Positions 24,405 to 33,271 of a stretch of DNA of 34,612 nucleotides are shown piece after piece; position 1 is the stretch's first letter; each line of letters starts with the position of its first letter. The DNA comes from an uncultured Selenomonas sp. (GTDB taxonomy: Bacteria; Bacillota; Negativicutes; Selenomonadales; Selenomonadaceae). Below the pieces are notes generated by a model. That model ran no database searches and had not been told where the DNA came from. It saw only the letters and a list, made by a program, of their open reading frames with translations. A program made the position numbers and the translations under genes. The stretch covers positions 1 to 34,612 of the forward strand of contig CACXCN010000063.1 of NCBI GenBank assembly GCA_902766095.1, written 5' to 3'.

Positions 24405-25397
24405 TCACTCACCTACCTGCAGATGATACACTTCGTCTAGCAGCCGATCGAAGGTCTGCATTATCGCATTGTGCTCCAAATCGGCAAAATGCGGCTTCGT
24501 TTCGCAGCTTACGGCACCTGCTTCATTCGCGTATAACGAATGGTAGGCTAGTTGGTCGCCCTGTTTCCTGCGCACTTCAAAATATTTGGCAAAAATGTAA
24601 TTATGCGTACTCAGGAATATCTGCACGCCATGACGGGAAAGCTCTAGCAGACATTCGACCAGTATCGGTAGAAAATCTGGATTCAGGTTGGCCTCAGGCT
24701 CATCCCATAGCAGGATACTATCCGTAGTGATGCTCTCATTCATCAGTAGCTGCCAGAGCAAGCCGATCTTCTTTATCCCCTCGGCCTCGACGGAGAACTT
24801 CACCATGCGGCCATCGTTTTTCCTGATATAGAATTCTTCATTCTCTATGACGACCTGGCCGTCCATGACCTGCTCCAGATGAGGCATTATCTTCGCCGCT
24901 ATATCCGGTACGTCGCGCAGTTTCCACTGATTAGCCTTGGTGATGATATCCAGCAACGTCTGGTCGAAAGGAAAATCTTGATATTTATCCGCCATCGCCA
25001 AAAGGCCTTTGGCATGCGTCAGCATATCCTTGACCGGGATATATACCATGCTAGGAACATCCGGCGAATAGATAAAGCGATAGCAATCATTCGAACGAAA
25101 ATTATGCGGGACGACCGTTACAGCATAGTTTTCGTTGCCTGTATCAAGCTGGATTTCGCTTTCTTGCTTGGCCTCATCGCGAAGCAATCTAGGATCATGT
25201 CCGCGCACGCCAAAGCACGAATAAAACGATTCTCGGCCCTTGCTTGGCATCAGCGAGCCGACGTACAGGAGTTTCAGCAGCTGCGTCTTGCCCGTGCCAT
25301 TCTTGCCGATTACGATATTTACTCCCGCTGACGCTGCTATATCCGTATGCTCAAAAACCGTGAAATTCCGAATACAGATGCGCTCTATATATCGCAT
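24405..25397 (-). CDS. ABC/SMC-like AAA family ATPase, candidate defence protein
   Basis: This 330-residue ATPase is of the AAA_15/AAA_21 (OLD/SMC-like) type. The N-terminus IERICIRNFTVFEHTDI leads into Walker A GKNGTGKT (31-38). A divergent signature region (VEAEGIKKIGLLWQLL, about 203-218), Walker B ILLWDEPEANLNP (228-240) and an H-loop STHNY (263-267) complete the ABC-type head. The insert between the Walkers is only about 180 residues, with no coiled-coil arms and no fused TOPRIM domain. GGAGG lies six bases before the ATG at 25397; another ATG six bases earlier is too close to it. It begins about 70 bases after dnaB and has no clear promoter, so read-through from the dnaB operon is likely. 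Such ATPases with a small effector gene are common in defence islands. Confidence 0.8.
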   Translation of the reverse strand: MRYIERICIRNFTVFEHTDIAASAGVNIVIGKNGTGKTQLLKLLYVGSLMPSKGRESFYSCFGVRGHDPRLLRDEAKQESEIQLDTGNENYAVTVVPHNFRSNDCYRFIYSPDVPSMVYIPVKDMLTHAKGLLAMADKYQDFPFDQTLLDIITKANQWKLRDVPDIAAKIMPHLEQVMDGQVVIENEEFYIRKNDGRMVKFSVEAEGIKKIGLLWQLLMNESITTDSILLWDEPEANLNPDFLPILVECLLELSRHGVQIFLSTHNYIFAKYFEVRRKQGDQLAYHSLYANEAGAVSCETKPHFADLEHNAIMQTFDRLLDEVYHLQVGE

Positions 25398-25468
25398 ATT
25401 CATCCTCCATAAGTGTATCAGCTATAACCTCAGAGCCAATCACTAACCGCGGTAGAAACAGCGAAATA

Positions 25469-26794
25469 TCACTGCATGAGCAAATTCTGGAACCTCGTGT
25501 ATTGTTTCTGGAACATGAGGTTCACGGTGCCGATGGCGCCGTTGCGGTGCTTCGCTATGATGAGCTCCGTGACGCCCTGGTTCTCGGTGTCTTTGTCGTA
25601 GTAGTCCTCGCGGTAGAGGAACATGACGATATCGGCGTCCTGCTCGAGGGAGCCGGATTCGCGCAGGTCGGAAAGCATCGGGCGCTTGACCTGGCGGCTT
25701 TCGACGGAGCGGGACAGCTGCGACAGGGCGATGACGGGGACATCGAGCTCGCGGGCCAGTGCCTTGAGCGAGCGGGAGATCTCGGAGACCTCCTGCTGGC
25801 GGCTGTCGTTGTTCTTGCTCGCGCGCCCCTGCATGAGCTGCAGGTAGTCGATGATGATGATGTCGAGACCGTGCTCGGCCTTCAGCCGGCGGGCCTTCGA
25901 GCGCAGCTCGCGGACGGTGATGCCCGGCGTATCATCGATGTAGATGTTCGTATGCGAGAGCTTGTCGGCGACGCTGACGAGGTTCGTCCACTCCTCGACC
26001 GACAACTCACCGGTGCGCAGGCGCTGGGAGTCGATGAGCCCCTCAGCTGCCATGAGACGCTGCATGAGCTGGGATTTCGACATCTCGAGGGAGAAAAAGG
26101 CCACCGTCCCGCCATGCAGGCCGATATAGCTCGCGATGTTCAGCGTGAAGGCCGTCTTGCCCATCGACGGACGGGCAGCCACGATGATGAAATCCGAGGG
26201 CTGCATGCCGGCCGTCATCTTGTCGAGGTCGGTGAAGCCGGTCGCGAGACCAGTCAGCGCGCCCTGTGCATTCGCGACCTGATCCAGATGCTTCATCGTT
26301 TCCATCGCGATGTCCTTGATGGACTCGAATCCGCTCCCGGACCGGTCGCCCGCCACGGCCAGTATCTTTTTCTCGGCGTCGTCCATGATATTGTCGACGT
26401 CGTCCGCTTCCTCATAGGCAGCGGAGGCGATCTCGGTCGCCGCATCGATCAGGTGGCGCAGCTCGGATTTCTCCCGCACGATTTTCGCATGATAGGTCAC
26501 ATTGGCCGCCGTCGGTACAGACTGGGCCAGCATCGTGACGAACGATATGCCGCCTACTTCCTGCAGCTGGCCCTCTTTATTCAGCTCATCAACGAGCGTG
26601 ACGAGATCTACGGGCTTCCCCTCGGACTGGAGCTTCTGGATAGCCTCGTAGACGATACGATGCGCCGGCCGATAGAAATCCTCGGGGCGCAATATCTCCT
26701 GCGCCGCCACCACAGCCTCTTTGCTGATGACCATGGCGCCGAGTACGGACACCTCGGCGTCTACATTATGTGGCGGTTGACGATCCTCCGGCAT
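25469..26794 (-). CDS. dnaB: Replicative DNA helicase DnaB
   Basis: This is the 441-residue hexameric replicative helicase. The N-terminal primase-interacting domain spans about 8-110. A linker helix region follows, then the RecA-like motor (about 180-440) with Walker A ARPSMGKTA (207-215), IIIIDYLQLMQG as Walker B, and the C-terminal SRSVESRQVKRPMLSDLRESG and QKQYTRFQNL segments. AAGGGAGA precedes the ATG. It is the last gene of the yybS-gdpP-rplI-lonC-dnaB run. Its last 180 bases are the part duplicated at 23684-23866, so the 3' end may have been supplied by the inserted module. Confidence 0.97.
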   Translation of the reverse strand: MPEDRQPPHNVDAEVSVLGAMVISKEAVVAAQEILRPEDFYRPAHRIVYEAIQKLQSEGKPVDLVTLVDELNKEGQLQEVGGISFVTMLAQSVPTAANVTYHAKIVREKSELRHLIDAATEIASAAYEEADDVDNIMDDAEKKILAVAGDRSGSGFESIKDIAMETMKHLDQVANAQGALTGLATGFTDLDKMTAGMQPSDFIIVAARPSMGKTAFTLNIASYIGLHGGTVAFFSLEMSKSQLMQRLMAAEGLIDSQRLRTGELSVEEWTNLVSVADKLSHTNIYIDDTPGITVRELRSKARRLKAEHGLDIIIIDYLQLMQGRASKNNDSRQQEVSEISRSLKALARELDVPVIALSQLSRSVESRQVKRPMLSDLRESGSLEQDADIVMFLYREDYYDKDTENQGVTELIIAKHRNGAIGTVNLMFQKQYTRFQNLLMQ

Positions 26795-26911
26795 CGCTGC
26801 TGTCTCCCTTCATGTGCAAAGCCGTGCTGACGCGGCAGACAACGTCCCTTCGCGCGTCATCGCGGTCCGTGAGGGGACCAGCGGCTACGGGGATCTCTTA
26901 CTCCGCTGCAT

Positions 26912-28885
26912 TCAGTCAGCAAATATCAGTTGGAAAGCCTCTTCGGCTGTATCTACGGGGTGGATGTCGAGACCGAGGTGCTCCTCGGGGATATCCTTCT
27001 CATTTTCGCGCGGTATGACCATGGTCTTGATCCCGGCCTGTGCAGCGCCATAGGCTTTCTCGAGCACGCCGCCGACCGGGCGCACGCGCCCCGCGAGCGA
27101 GATCTCGCCAGTGACGGCTACATCCTGGCGGATGAGCCGGCCGGTCACAGCGCTCACGAGCACGGCCAGTATGGCCGTACCGGCGGACGGGCCGTCGATA
27201 TTGCCGCCGCCGATGACGTTGATATGCACGTCGTAGTCATGGATATCCTTGCCGGTCAGGCGCCGCATGACCGAGGCCGCATTGAATACGGAATCCTTGG
27301 CCATGCTGCCGGCCGTATCGTTGAAGCGGATTGTCCCCTTGCCATGCTCGGCATGGAAAGCCACAGCCTCGATCTCGATGACCGAGCCGAGGAAGCCGGC
27401 GACGCCGAGGCCGAATATGTGCCCCTGCTGAGCCGTATGGCTGGCCTTCTTCGTGACGAACTGGTAAAGGCGTCCCACGCGGGCGACCTCGTAGATATCA
27501 TCGCGTGTGATCGTGAGACCGGCCCGCTCGGCAGCCACGCCGCTCAGCAGCTCATCGTGGCTGGCTTCATTCACGAGGCCGCTGCGCTCGAGCGCGAAGC
27601 TGTAGGCATCAGCGAGGATGCCGACGGCTTTGCGGCCCTCGACGGTATACTCGCTGATGAGCGCGGCCACCTCATCCGAGAGGCCGATGTGCAGCCGGGC
27701 AGCAGCCCGGTTCACGATCTCGACGATGTGCTGCGGCGTGAGCGGCTCGAAATAGATCTCGGCACAGCGCGAGCGCAGCGCCGGATTGATATGCGAGGCA
27801 TCGCGCGTCGTCGCGCCGATGAGCACGAAGTCCGCCGGGGCACCTTTCTCGAACAAGTAGCGGATGTAGGGTGGCACCTTCTCATCCGTCGGGTCATAGT
27901 AGGCCGATTCGAAATAGGCCCGCTTGTCCTCGAGCACCTTCAGCAGCTTGTTCTGCAGCATCTCATCCATCTCGCCGATCTCATCGATGAACAGGATGCC
28001 GCCGTGGGCCTCCGTGACGAGGCCCGGCTTCGGCTCCGGGATGCCGCTGTCGGCATAGTTTTTCTGCGCGCCCTGATAGATCGGGTCATGTACCGAGCCG
28101 AGCAGCGGATTCGTCATGTCGCGCGGGTCCCAGCGCAGCGTCGTGCCATCCGTCTCGACGAAAGGCGCATCGGCCGCGAACGGCGATGAGTTCTTCTGCC
28201 GGGCCTCGGCCAGCACGAGCCGTGCGGCCGTCGTCTTGCCTACGCCCGGCGGCCCGTAGAGCAGCAGGTGCTGCGGGTAGGGCGACGACAGCTTCGCAAG
28301 CAGCGACTCGACGGCCCGCTCCTGTCCGACGATGTCCTCGAGCTTGCGCGGGCGCAGCAGCTCCATGATGGACTGGGTCAGATGGATCTTTTCGAGCTTT
28401 TCGAGCTGCTCGCGCTTCTTCGCGTCATGCGGCGACTCAGCGCCGGGCTTGGCCTCCTTGATGACCTGCGCCCGGATGTCGTCGACGTATTCGTCGTGCT
28501 CCTGCTCGAGTTTCTCATTGACCTTCTGCTCGATGCTGTCCTCGACCGCATTGCGTGCGCGGATGTCGGCGACTCGCTCAGCGAGCTCGGACAGGACGTC
28601 GGGCAGCTGGCTGTCGGTCGGCGCCGGCGCGAGCAGTGGGTCATTGTGCAGCACGCGCTGCAGCGCCAGCACGCGCTCGCCGCGCTTCGCGGAGCGCATG
28701 AGGTTCAGCGCGTTCAGCTTGCCAGCGGCCAGCACGAGCTTCTCGGTCCCCATCGTATCGACCAGAGCGGCATAGAGGGCGTTGATCTCGCGGTCTATAG
28801 GCTCCAGCGGCGGCAGCTCGGTACCGGCCTCCGGAGCCGGGGCCTGCTTGCCGGACCGCTTGAATATCTTATCCAGGAAACTCAT
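26912..28885 (-). CDS. lonC: Lon family ATP-dependent protease LonC
   Basis: This 657-residue protease is of the Lon/LonB-related LonC type. A coiled N-terminal region (1-175) replaces the classical LAN domain. An AAA+ module has Walker A GPPGVGKT (211-218) and Walker B ILFIDE (297-302), and the C-terminal Lon protease domain has a Ser-Lys dyad (S567 in GPSAGTA, K610 in LEKAYGA; 43 apart as in Lon). It degrades misfolded or regulatory proteins in the cytoplasm. Its ATG at 28885 overlaps the rplI stop (TGATG), so it is translationally coupled. Placement between rplI and dnaB is, as I recall, characteristic of lonC in some Firmicutes. Confidence 0.9.
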   Translation of the reverse strand: MSFLDKIFKRSGKQAPAPEAGTELPPLEPIDREINALYAALVDTMGTEKLVLAAGKLNALNLMRSAKRGERVLALQRVLHNDPLLAPAPTDSQLPDVLSELAERVADIRARNAVEDSIEQKVNEKLEQEHDEYVDDIRAQVIKEAKPGAESPHDAKKREQLEKLEKIHLTQSIMELLRPRKLEDIVGQERAVESLLAKLSSPYPQHLLLYGPPGVGKTTAARLVLAEARQKNSSPFAADAPFVETDGTTLRWDPRDMTNPLLGSVHDPIYQGAQKNYADSGIPEPKPGLVTEAHGGILFIDEIGEMDEMLQNKLLKVLEDKRAYFESAYYDPTDEKVPPYIRYLFEKGAPADFVLIGATTRDASHINPALRSRCAEIYFEPLTPQHIVEIVNRAAARLHIGLSDEVAALISEYTVEGRKAVGILADAYSFALERSGLVNEASHDELLSGVAAERAGLTITRDDIYEVARVGRLYQFVTKKASHTAQQGHIFGLGVAGFLGSVIEIEAVAFHAEHGKGTIRFNDTAGSMAKDSVFNAASVMRRLTGKDIHDYDVHINVIGGGNIDGPSAGTAILAVLVSAVTGRLIRQDVAVTGEISLAGRVRPVGGVLEKAYGAAQAGIKTMVIPRENEKDIPEEHLGLDIHPVDTAEEAFQLIFAD

Positions 28886-29328
28886 CAATCAGCTACTACC
28901 TTTACTTTTATCGTACTCGTTATGGTCGGGTGGACCTTGATGACGGCCTCGTAGACGCCCTCACCGGTCACTTCGCCCTTTATGGTTATCTTGCGCTTGT
29001 CGATGTCGATGTTCTGCTTGGCCAAGGCATCCGCTACGTCCTTGCCCGTGACCGAGCCGAACAGCTTGCCACCGGCACCGATCTTCACCGGTATAGTGAC
29101 CTCGACCTGCTTCAGCTGCGCCGCCATGAGCTTCGCCTCGTCGGCGGCCATGGCCTCGCGGCGCTTCTTCGAGCCCTCCTGAGCCTTGGCGACATTCAGG
29201 TTCTGCGAGGTCGCCGCCGCTGCGAGCTTGCGCGGCAGGAGATAGTTGCGGCCGTAGCCGTCCGATACCTCGACGATCTCACCCTTCTTGCCTATTTTCT
29301 TAACGTCCTGCAGCAGTATCACTTTCAT
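28885..29328 (-). CDS. rplI: 50S ribosomal protein L9
   Basis: This 147-residue ribosomal protein has the canonical opening MKVILLQDVKKIGKKGEIVEVSDGY (first 20: MKVILLQDVKKIGKKGEIVE) and YGRNYLLPRKLA. A long linking helix follows (about 42-75), then the C-terminal rRNA-binding domain. The ATG at 29328 is chosen because L9 begins MKV; an in-frame ATG nine bases upstream sits almost on the GAGGAG site. The gene starts 29 bases inside the 3' end of gdpP, so translation is coupled. Confidence 0.97.
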   Translation of the reverse strand: MKVILLQDVKKIGKKGEIVEVSDGYGRNYLLPRKLAAAATSQNLNVAKAQEGSKKRREAMAADEAKLMAAQLKQVEVTIPVKIGAGGKLFGSVTGKDVADALAKQNIDIDKRKITIKGEVTGEGVYEAVIKVHPTITSTIKVKVVAD

Positions 29329-31318
29329 CTTGATCATTCTCCTCTATGTATTTGCGGCTGATTGTTACAGCCTTGTCTTTGATCTCCTCGAGCGTCATAT
29401 CGCCGCCACGCACCTGCGCGCCAGCCACATTCTGATGGCCGCCGCCACCGAAAGCCTCCATGATAACCTGGACATTCAGCTCGCCCGTCGAGCGCGCCGA
29501 GAGGCCCACCGTGTCCGGCGAAAGCTGCGATACGACGATGCTCATGCGCACCCCGTCGATGGACAGCAGCGCATCGGCCACCTGGGCCGCTATGATCTGG
29601 GCATTCGTCATGATTTCCGGGCAGGTGGTCACGATGAGACCGCCCTCGTACAGATGGGCTCTGGCCTCAGCCTTGGCGAGGGCCACCGATGTCTCATAGT
29701 CCGTGCGGAAAAGGTGGCGCACGACGACCGGATCGGCCCCGCTGCGCCGCAGATAGGCCGCCGCATCGAACGTGCGCACGCCGGTCTGCACGGCGAAATT
29801 CTTCGTATCGACGACGATGCCCGAGTAAAGGGCCGTCGCATCGAGACGCGAGAGCCGCAGATTATCATCGAAATACATCAGAAGCTCCGTCACGAGCTCG
29901 CTCGTCGAGCTCGAAGCCGGCTCGATGTATACGAGCAGCGGATTCTTTATGAAATCCTCGCTGCGGCGATGATGATCGATGACTATGACCTGGTGCACGC
30001 GGCTGAGCAGCGACGGCGCCGCTACGAGATGCGGGATATGTGTATCGACGATGACGAGCAACGGGTTCAGCGCTGTCAACGTCTCGGCCTCATCGCTACG
30101 CATGAATATGCCCTCATACTCCGGCTCATCATGCAGCAGGCTGGCGAATTTATCAATGCCCTCGTTCATATCGCTGAGCACGATATGCGGCTGCTTGCCG
30201 AGCTGGCGCACCATCTTCGCGACGCCGAGCGCCGCGCCGAAGCAGTCGAAATCCTCGTTATGATGGCCCATGATGAATATCTCATCCGCGCCTTCCATGA
30301 TTTCCCGGATGGCATGTGCCACGACCCGGGCGCGGACGCGCGTATGCTTCTCGACCGCCTTGGCCTTGCCGCCGAAGAACTGGGTCTTGCCGCCGATGCC
30401 GACGGCCACCTGGTCGCCACCGCGGCCGAGCGCGAGGTCGAGCCCCGACTGCGCCTCGCTGCCGAGCTCGGCCATCGTCTGGCTGTCAGCAGCAGCCACG
30501 CCCATCGAGAGCGTGACCGGCAGGCGGTTCTTCGCGCTCTGCAGCTGGCGCACCTTGTCGAGCACGTCGAACTTCGTCTTTATCGCCCGGTCGAGGGCCG
30601 CGCGGTCCAGTACCGCGATATAGAGTTCCTCGGACACGCGGCGCATGAAGCCGCCGAGCCCCTGCATCCAGTTGTCGATGCACTGGTTCACGGCGAGCAG
30701 CAGCTGGGTGCGCTCCGCCTCGCCGAGGCCCTGCATGACCTCGTCGAAGTTATCGATCTGGATATAGGCCAGCACCGTGCGGCTCGCCTGATAGGCATTG
30801 TGCAGACGTTCCTCCGCCGTCACGTCCTGCATGTACATCGCCATGAGCGGCGGCTGATGCGGCGGCAGGGCGACCGGCCGGTAGAACACGTGGTAGTAAT
30901 GCTCCTCGTGCCCGAACACATATTCGCCAGTCGTGCCCCATATAGGACCTATGATGATATTCGGCCAGACCTCGCGGACGTCCGTATCCTGCTCGAGCTC
31001 ATGCCCGACGATTTCCTTGACGCGGGAGTTCGCCCATTGCAGGCGTCCCGCCTCATTGATCACGATGATGGACTGCGGCAGTTCCTCGACTGCATAGTTC
31101 ACCATTTCATTCACGTTCTCGACGATGTTGCGGCAGTAGCGCTCGAAGCGGCGCGAGCGGTCGTGACAGCGCTCCCGGGCGAACGATACGAGGCAGATCC
31201 ACAGCACGAAGGCAATGCCCGCCACATAGCAGTTATAGGAAGCCAGCACGCCGATCAACACCAGCATGATAGCCAGATGGATGGTCAAATCAATCCAGGC
31301 GGAAAGATTCCGCGGCAT
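29300..31318 (-). CDS. gdpP: Cyclic-di-AMP phosphodiesterase GdpP (DHH family)
   Basis: This 672-residue membrane-bound enzyme hydrolyses c-di-AMP to pApA and so controls osmotic, cell-wall and potassium homeostasis. Two N-terminal helices (about 10-46) are followed by a PAS domain (about 75-170) and a degenerate GGDEF domain (about 178-310; SEELY at 229-233 where GGDEF would be). The DHH domain carries GHHNEDFD (351-358), VDTH (424-427) and IDHH (447-450), and the DHHA1 domain carries GGGGH (624-628). It starts 20 bases after yybS and its end overlaps rplI. The order yybS-gdpP(yybT)-rplI-dnaB matches B. subtilis. Confidence 0.95.
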   Translation of the reverse strand: MPRNLSAWIDLTIHLAIMLVLIGVLASYNCYVAGIAFVLWICLVSFARERCHDRSRRFERYCRNIVENVNEMVNYAVEELPQSIIVINEAGRLQWANSRVKEIVGHELEQDTDVREVWPNIIIGPIWGTTGEYVFGHEEHYYHVFYRPVALPPHQPPLMAMYMQDVTAEERLHNAYQASRTVLAYIQIDNFDEVMQGLGEAERTQLLLAVNQCIDNWMQGLGGFMRRVSEELYIAVLDRAALDRAIKTKFDVLDKVRQLQSAKNRLPVTLSMGVAAADSQTMAELGSEAQSGLDLALGRGGDQVAVGIGGKTQFFGGKAKAVEKHTRVRARVVAHAIREIMEGADEIFIMGHHNEDFDCFGAALGVAKMVRQLGKQPHIVLSDMNEGIDKFASLLHDEPEYEGIFMRSDEAETLTALNPLLVIVDTHIPHLVAAPSLLSRVHQVIVIDHHRRSEDFIKNPLLVYIEPASSSTSELVTELLMYFDDNLRLSRLDATALYSGIVVDTKNFAVQTGVRTFDAAAYLRRSGADPVVVRHLFRTDYETSVALAKAEARAHLYEGGLIVTTCPEIMTNAQIIAAQVADALLSIDGVRMSIVVSQLSPDTVGLSARSTGELNVQVIMEAFGGGGHQNVAGAQVRGGDMTLEEIKDKAVTISRKYIEENDQDESDTAAGR

Positions 31319-31338
31319 ATAATCGCCCCATTCCAGTA

Positions 31339-32298
31339 TTACCGCCTGAGTCTGCGGCGATAATCAAACACCATGTCTACCAGTCCTGTGAAAGCTACAA
31401 CCTGAGCCAGAACGCCATTCATCAGGACGAGCACATATATGACGATACGGAAGAACGTCGCGAGCCGGTAATGCCGCATCACGCAGTGCAGCAGCGACAG
31501 CCCCTGCAGGAGGCCGGCCAGGATGGCCAGCACCTCGGCATTGAGCGACAGCTCATAGAGCCACGTCACATCGCGCGACGAGCCCCAGTAAAGGCCCACG
31601 AGCGCGAAGCCGAACACGTACAGGAAAGCATGCGGCAGGCGCCACTCCGCAAACGGCGGCAGCGACGGCACCTCCGTGCCGAGACGGCGCAGGATACGGC
31701 CGCCCAAGGCAAAGCCGACGACCGTATCGATGAGCCCCATGATGACGACGATGAGCGGCAGCAGCAGGCTCACGACATGGAGCCCCTGCTCCACCTGCTC
31801 ACGGCTCTGCGACAGGCTGGCCGCATCGATACCCAGCTCGCTGTAGAGCTGGAACGAGGCATCGAACGACTGCGACAGCATATCGAGCTGCATCTGGAAC
31901 GGATTGACCGCCGTCACCCAGAACAGCAGCGCGATAGCCAGCAGCTTCGCTGCCACCGAGCTCACGAAGCCGGCGGCGAATACGCGCGTGCCGCTCCAGC
32001 CCCGATGGAAGCCATAGCCCAGCACGAGCCCCGTCAAGCCGAACGACAGGACCAGCCGCAGCGACAGCAGCGGCTCGATGAGCATGGCCATGAGCACGGC
32101 GGACACAAGCACCGCCATGATGCCATAGCGCAGCCCCCGCCGCACTACTAGTACTATTATCGGCAGCGGCCAGCATACGAGTGCCACCATGCCCAGCACC
32201 GGCAGGTATACCGCCGCCAGGGCCAGCGCCACCGTCAGCGCCGCCAGGAGGCCGCTCTCCGTCAGCGGCCGCACCGCACGCCCATTCGCCTGATCCAT
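31339..32298 (-). CDS. yybS: YybS family (DUF2232) membrane protein
   Basis: This 319-residue protein has about eight hydrophobic helices and belongs to the DUF2232/YybS family, of unknown biochemical role. It is a constant partner upstream of gdpP and rplI in Firmicutes. The N-terminal LTESGLLAALTVALALAAVYLP and mid-protein FGLTGLVLGYGFHRGWSGTRVF segments fit the family. GAGGTG upstream sets the ATG. It is the first gene of the operon transcribed from the promoter at 32397-32425. An S-component-like role has been suggested by fold only. Confidence 0.85.
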   Translation of the reverse strand: MDQANGRAVRPLTESGLLAALTVALALAAVYLPVLGMVALVCWPLPIIVLVVRRGLRYGIMAVLVSAVLMAMLIEPLLSLRLVLSFGLTGLVLGYGFHRGWSGTRVFAAGFVSSVAAKLLAIALLFWVTAVNPFQMQLDMLSQSFDASFQLYSELGIDAASLSQSREQVEQGLHVVSLLLPLIVVIMGLIDTVVGFALGGRILRRLGTEVPSLPPFAEWRLPHAFLYVFGFALVGLYWGSSRDVTWLYELSLNAEVLAILAGLLQGLSLLHCVMRHYRLATFFRIVIYVLVLMNGVLAQVVAFTGLVDMVFDYRRRLRR

Positions 32299-32396
32299 CC
32301 ATTCACCTCATATAGGAAACAATTCTCTAAGCCGCCCGTCCCGCGGACCCCCGCGGCAGCTATGGCTCAATCACTCATTTTTCGTAAACAGAGTAT

Positions 32397-32425
32397 ATTA
32401 TAGCAGAAATACATCAGCTTGTCTT
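32397..32425 (-). promoter_or_regulatory. Extended -10 promoter of the yybS-dnaB operon
   Basis: On the minus strand a perfect TATAAT (32402-32397) is preceded by TGC (extended -10). AAGACA (32425-32420) lies 17 bases upstream. The leader of about 90 nucleotides contains a CCGCGG/CCGCGG inverted repeat (32341-32356) without a T-run. Confidence 0.8.
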
Positions 32426-32514
32426 GCCAGCAGGTACTAAGTCCCGCCCCCTGACCGGAGCCGCCTGCAAGCGTGACAGCCCTTTTTTTCATCTGTAAAA
32501 AACACGCCCAAAGC

Positions 32515-32542
32515 TTGAAAGCCTCAGAAGAAGGTGTAGAAT
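32515..32542 (+). promoter_or_regulatory. Promoter of the DUF2284 gene
   Basis: TTGAAA (32515-32520) and TAGAAT (32537-32542) are 16 bases apart. The site is divergent to the yybS promoter about 90 bases away. Together with the two leaders these account for the gene-free stretch 32299-32635. Confidence 0.65.
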
Positions 32543-32635
32543 TTAGATATGCAGAAACTGCATTCACAAAAACCGGTACAGCTTTCGGAGGCAGCAGATG
32601 CTGCCCTGCTATTGTCTTCAGAAGGGAGAATCACC

Positions 32636-33253
32636 ATGTCTTCTGCGTACAACGTCGTCCTGCATCATGCCAGCCTGCCTATGGCGGAGTTCCGGACCAG
32701 ATATCAGGATCAGGCCCGGTATATCGGCTACTGCCAGGCTTGCAAGAACTACGACCATGTCTGGAGCTGCCCGTCGCTGCCGTTCTCGGTCGCAGACTAC
32801 CTGGCCCCCTATCAGCAGGTGGAGATCATCGCCGCCCGCATCGATCTCGCGCCCGCGACCATCGCTGCGGCCGACACCCCGGAAAAAATCCGTACGACCG
32901 GCTATGACATCGTCATCACCGTCAAGCGCCAGCTCGAGGACCTCATGCTGGACCTCGAGCCGCAGCTGCCCGGCAGCCGCATGCTTTCCTCCGGAGGCTG
33001 CAACCGCTGCGAGCGCTGCGCCCGCGCCGACAAGCAGCCCTGCCGCTTCCCGGACCGTATGCGCTACTCGCTCGACTCGTTCGGCTTCGACCTCAGCGCC
33101 ATCGCCCACGACCTGCTCGGCATCGACATCGAGTGGGCCCGCGACCGGCTCCCCGACCACTTCACCCTCGTCCATGCCCTCCTGCTGCTAAAGCCTGTGG
33201 AGTATGATTGGGAGCGTTTCCTGCAGGACACCGCCGCCAAATTTCGAAACTGA
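32636..33253 (+). CDS. DUF2284 cysteine-rich metal-binding protein
   Basis: This 205-residue protein of the DUF2284 family is annotated elsewhere as a predicted metal-binding protein, with no established reaction. Cysteines form two groups: YCQAC and WSCPS near residues 32-47, and GGCNRCERCARADKQPCRFP near 121-140, the latter ferredoxin-like in spacing and suited to an iron-sulfur cluster. No membrane segment is seen. AAGGGAGA eight bases upstream supports the ATG at 32636; an in-frame ATG at 32549 lacks a ribosome site. A terminator follows directly. Related proteins often occur with corrinoid or redox enzymes, but nothing here identifies a partner. Confidence 0.85.
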   Translation: MSSAYNVVLHHASLPMAEFRTRYQDQARYIGYCQACKNYDHVWSCPSLPFSVADYLAPYQQVEIIAARIDLAPATIAAADTPEKIRTTGYDIVITVKRQLEDLMLDLEPQLPGSRMLSSGGCNRCERCARADKQPCRFPDRMRYSLDSFGFDLSAIAHDLLGIDIEWARDRLPDHFTLVHALLLLKPVEYDWERFLQDTAAKFRN

Positions 33254-33271
33254 AGGTCATAAAAATTTGAC

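Noticed and set aside
26930-28189. Long plus-strand frame opposite lonC
   Set aside because: High-GC antisense frame without recognisable protein features; lonC is intact on the other strand.
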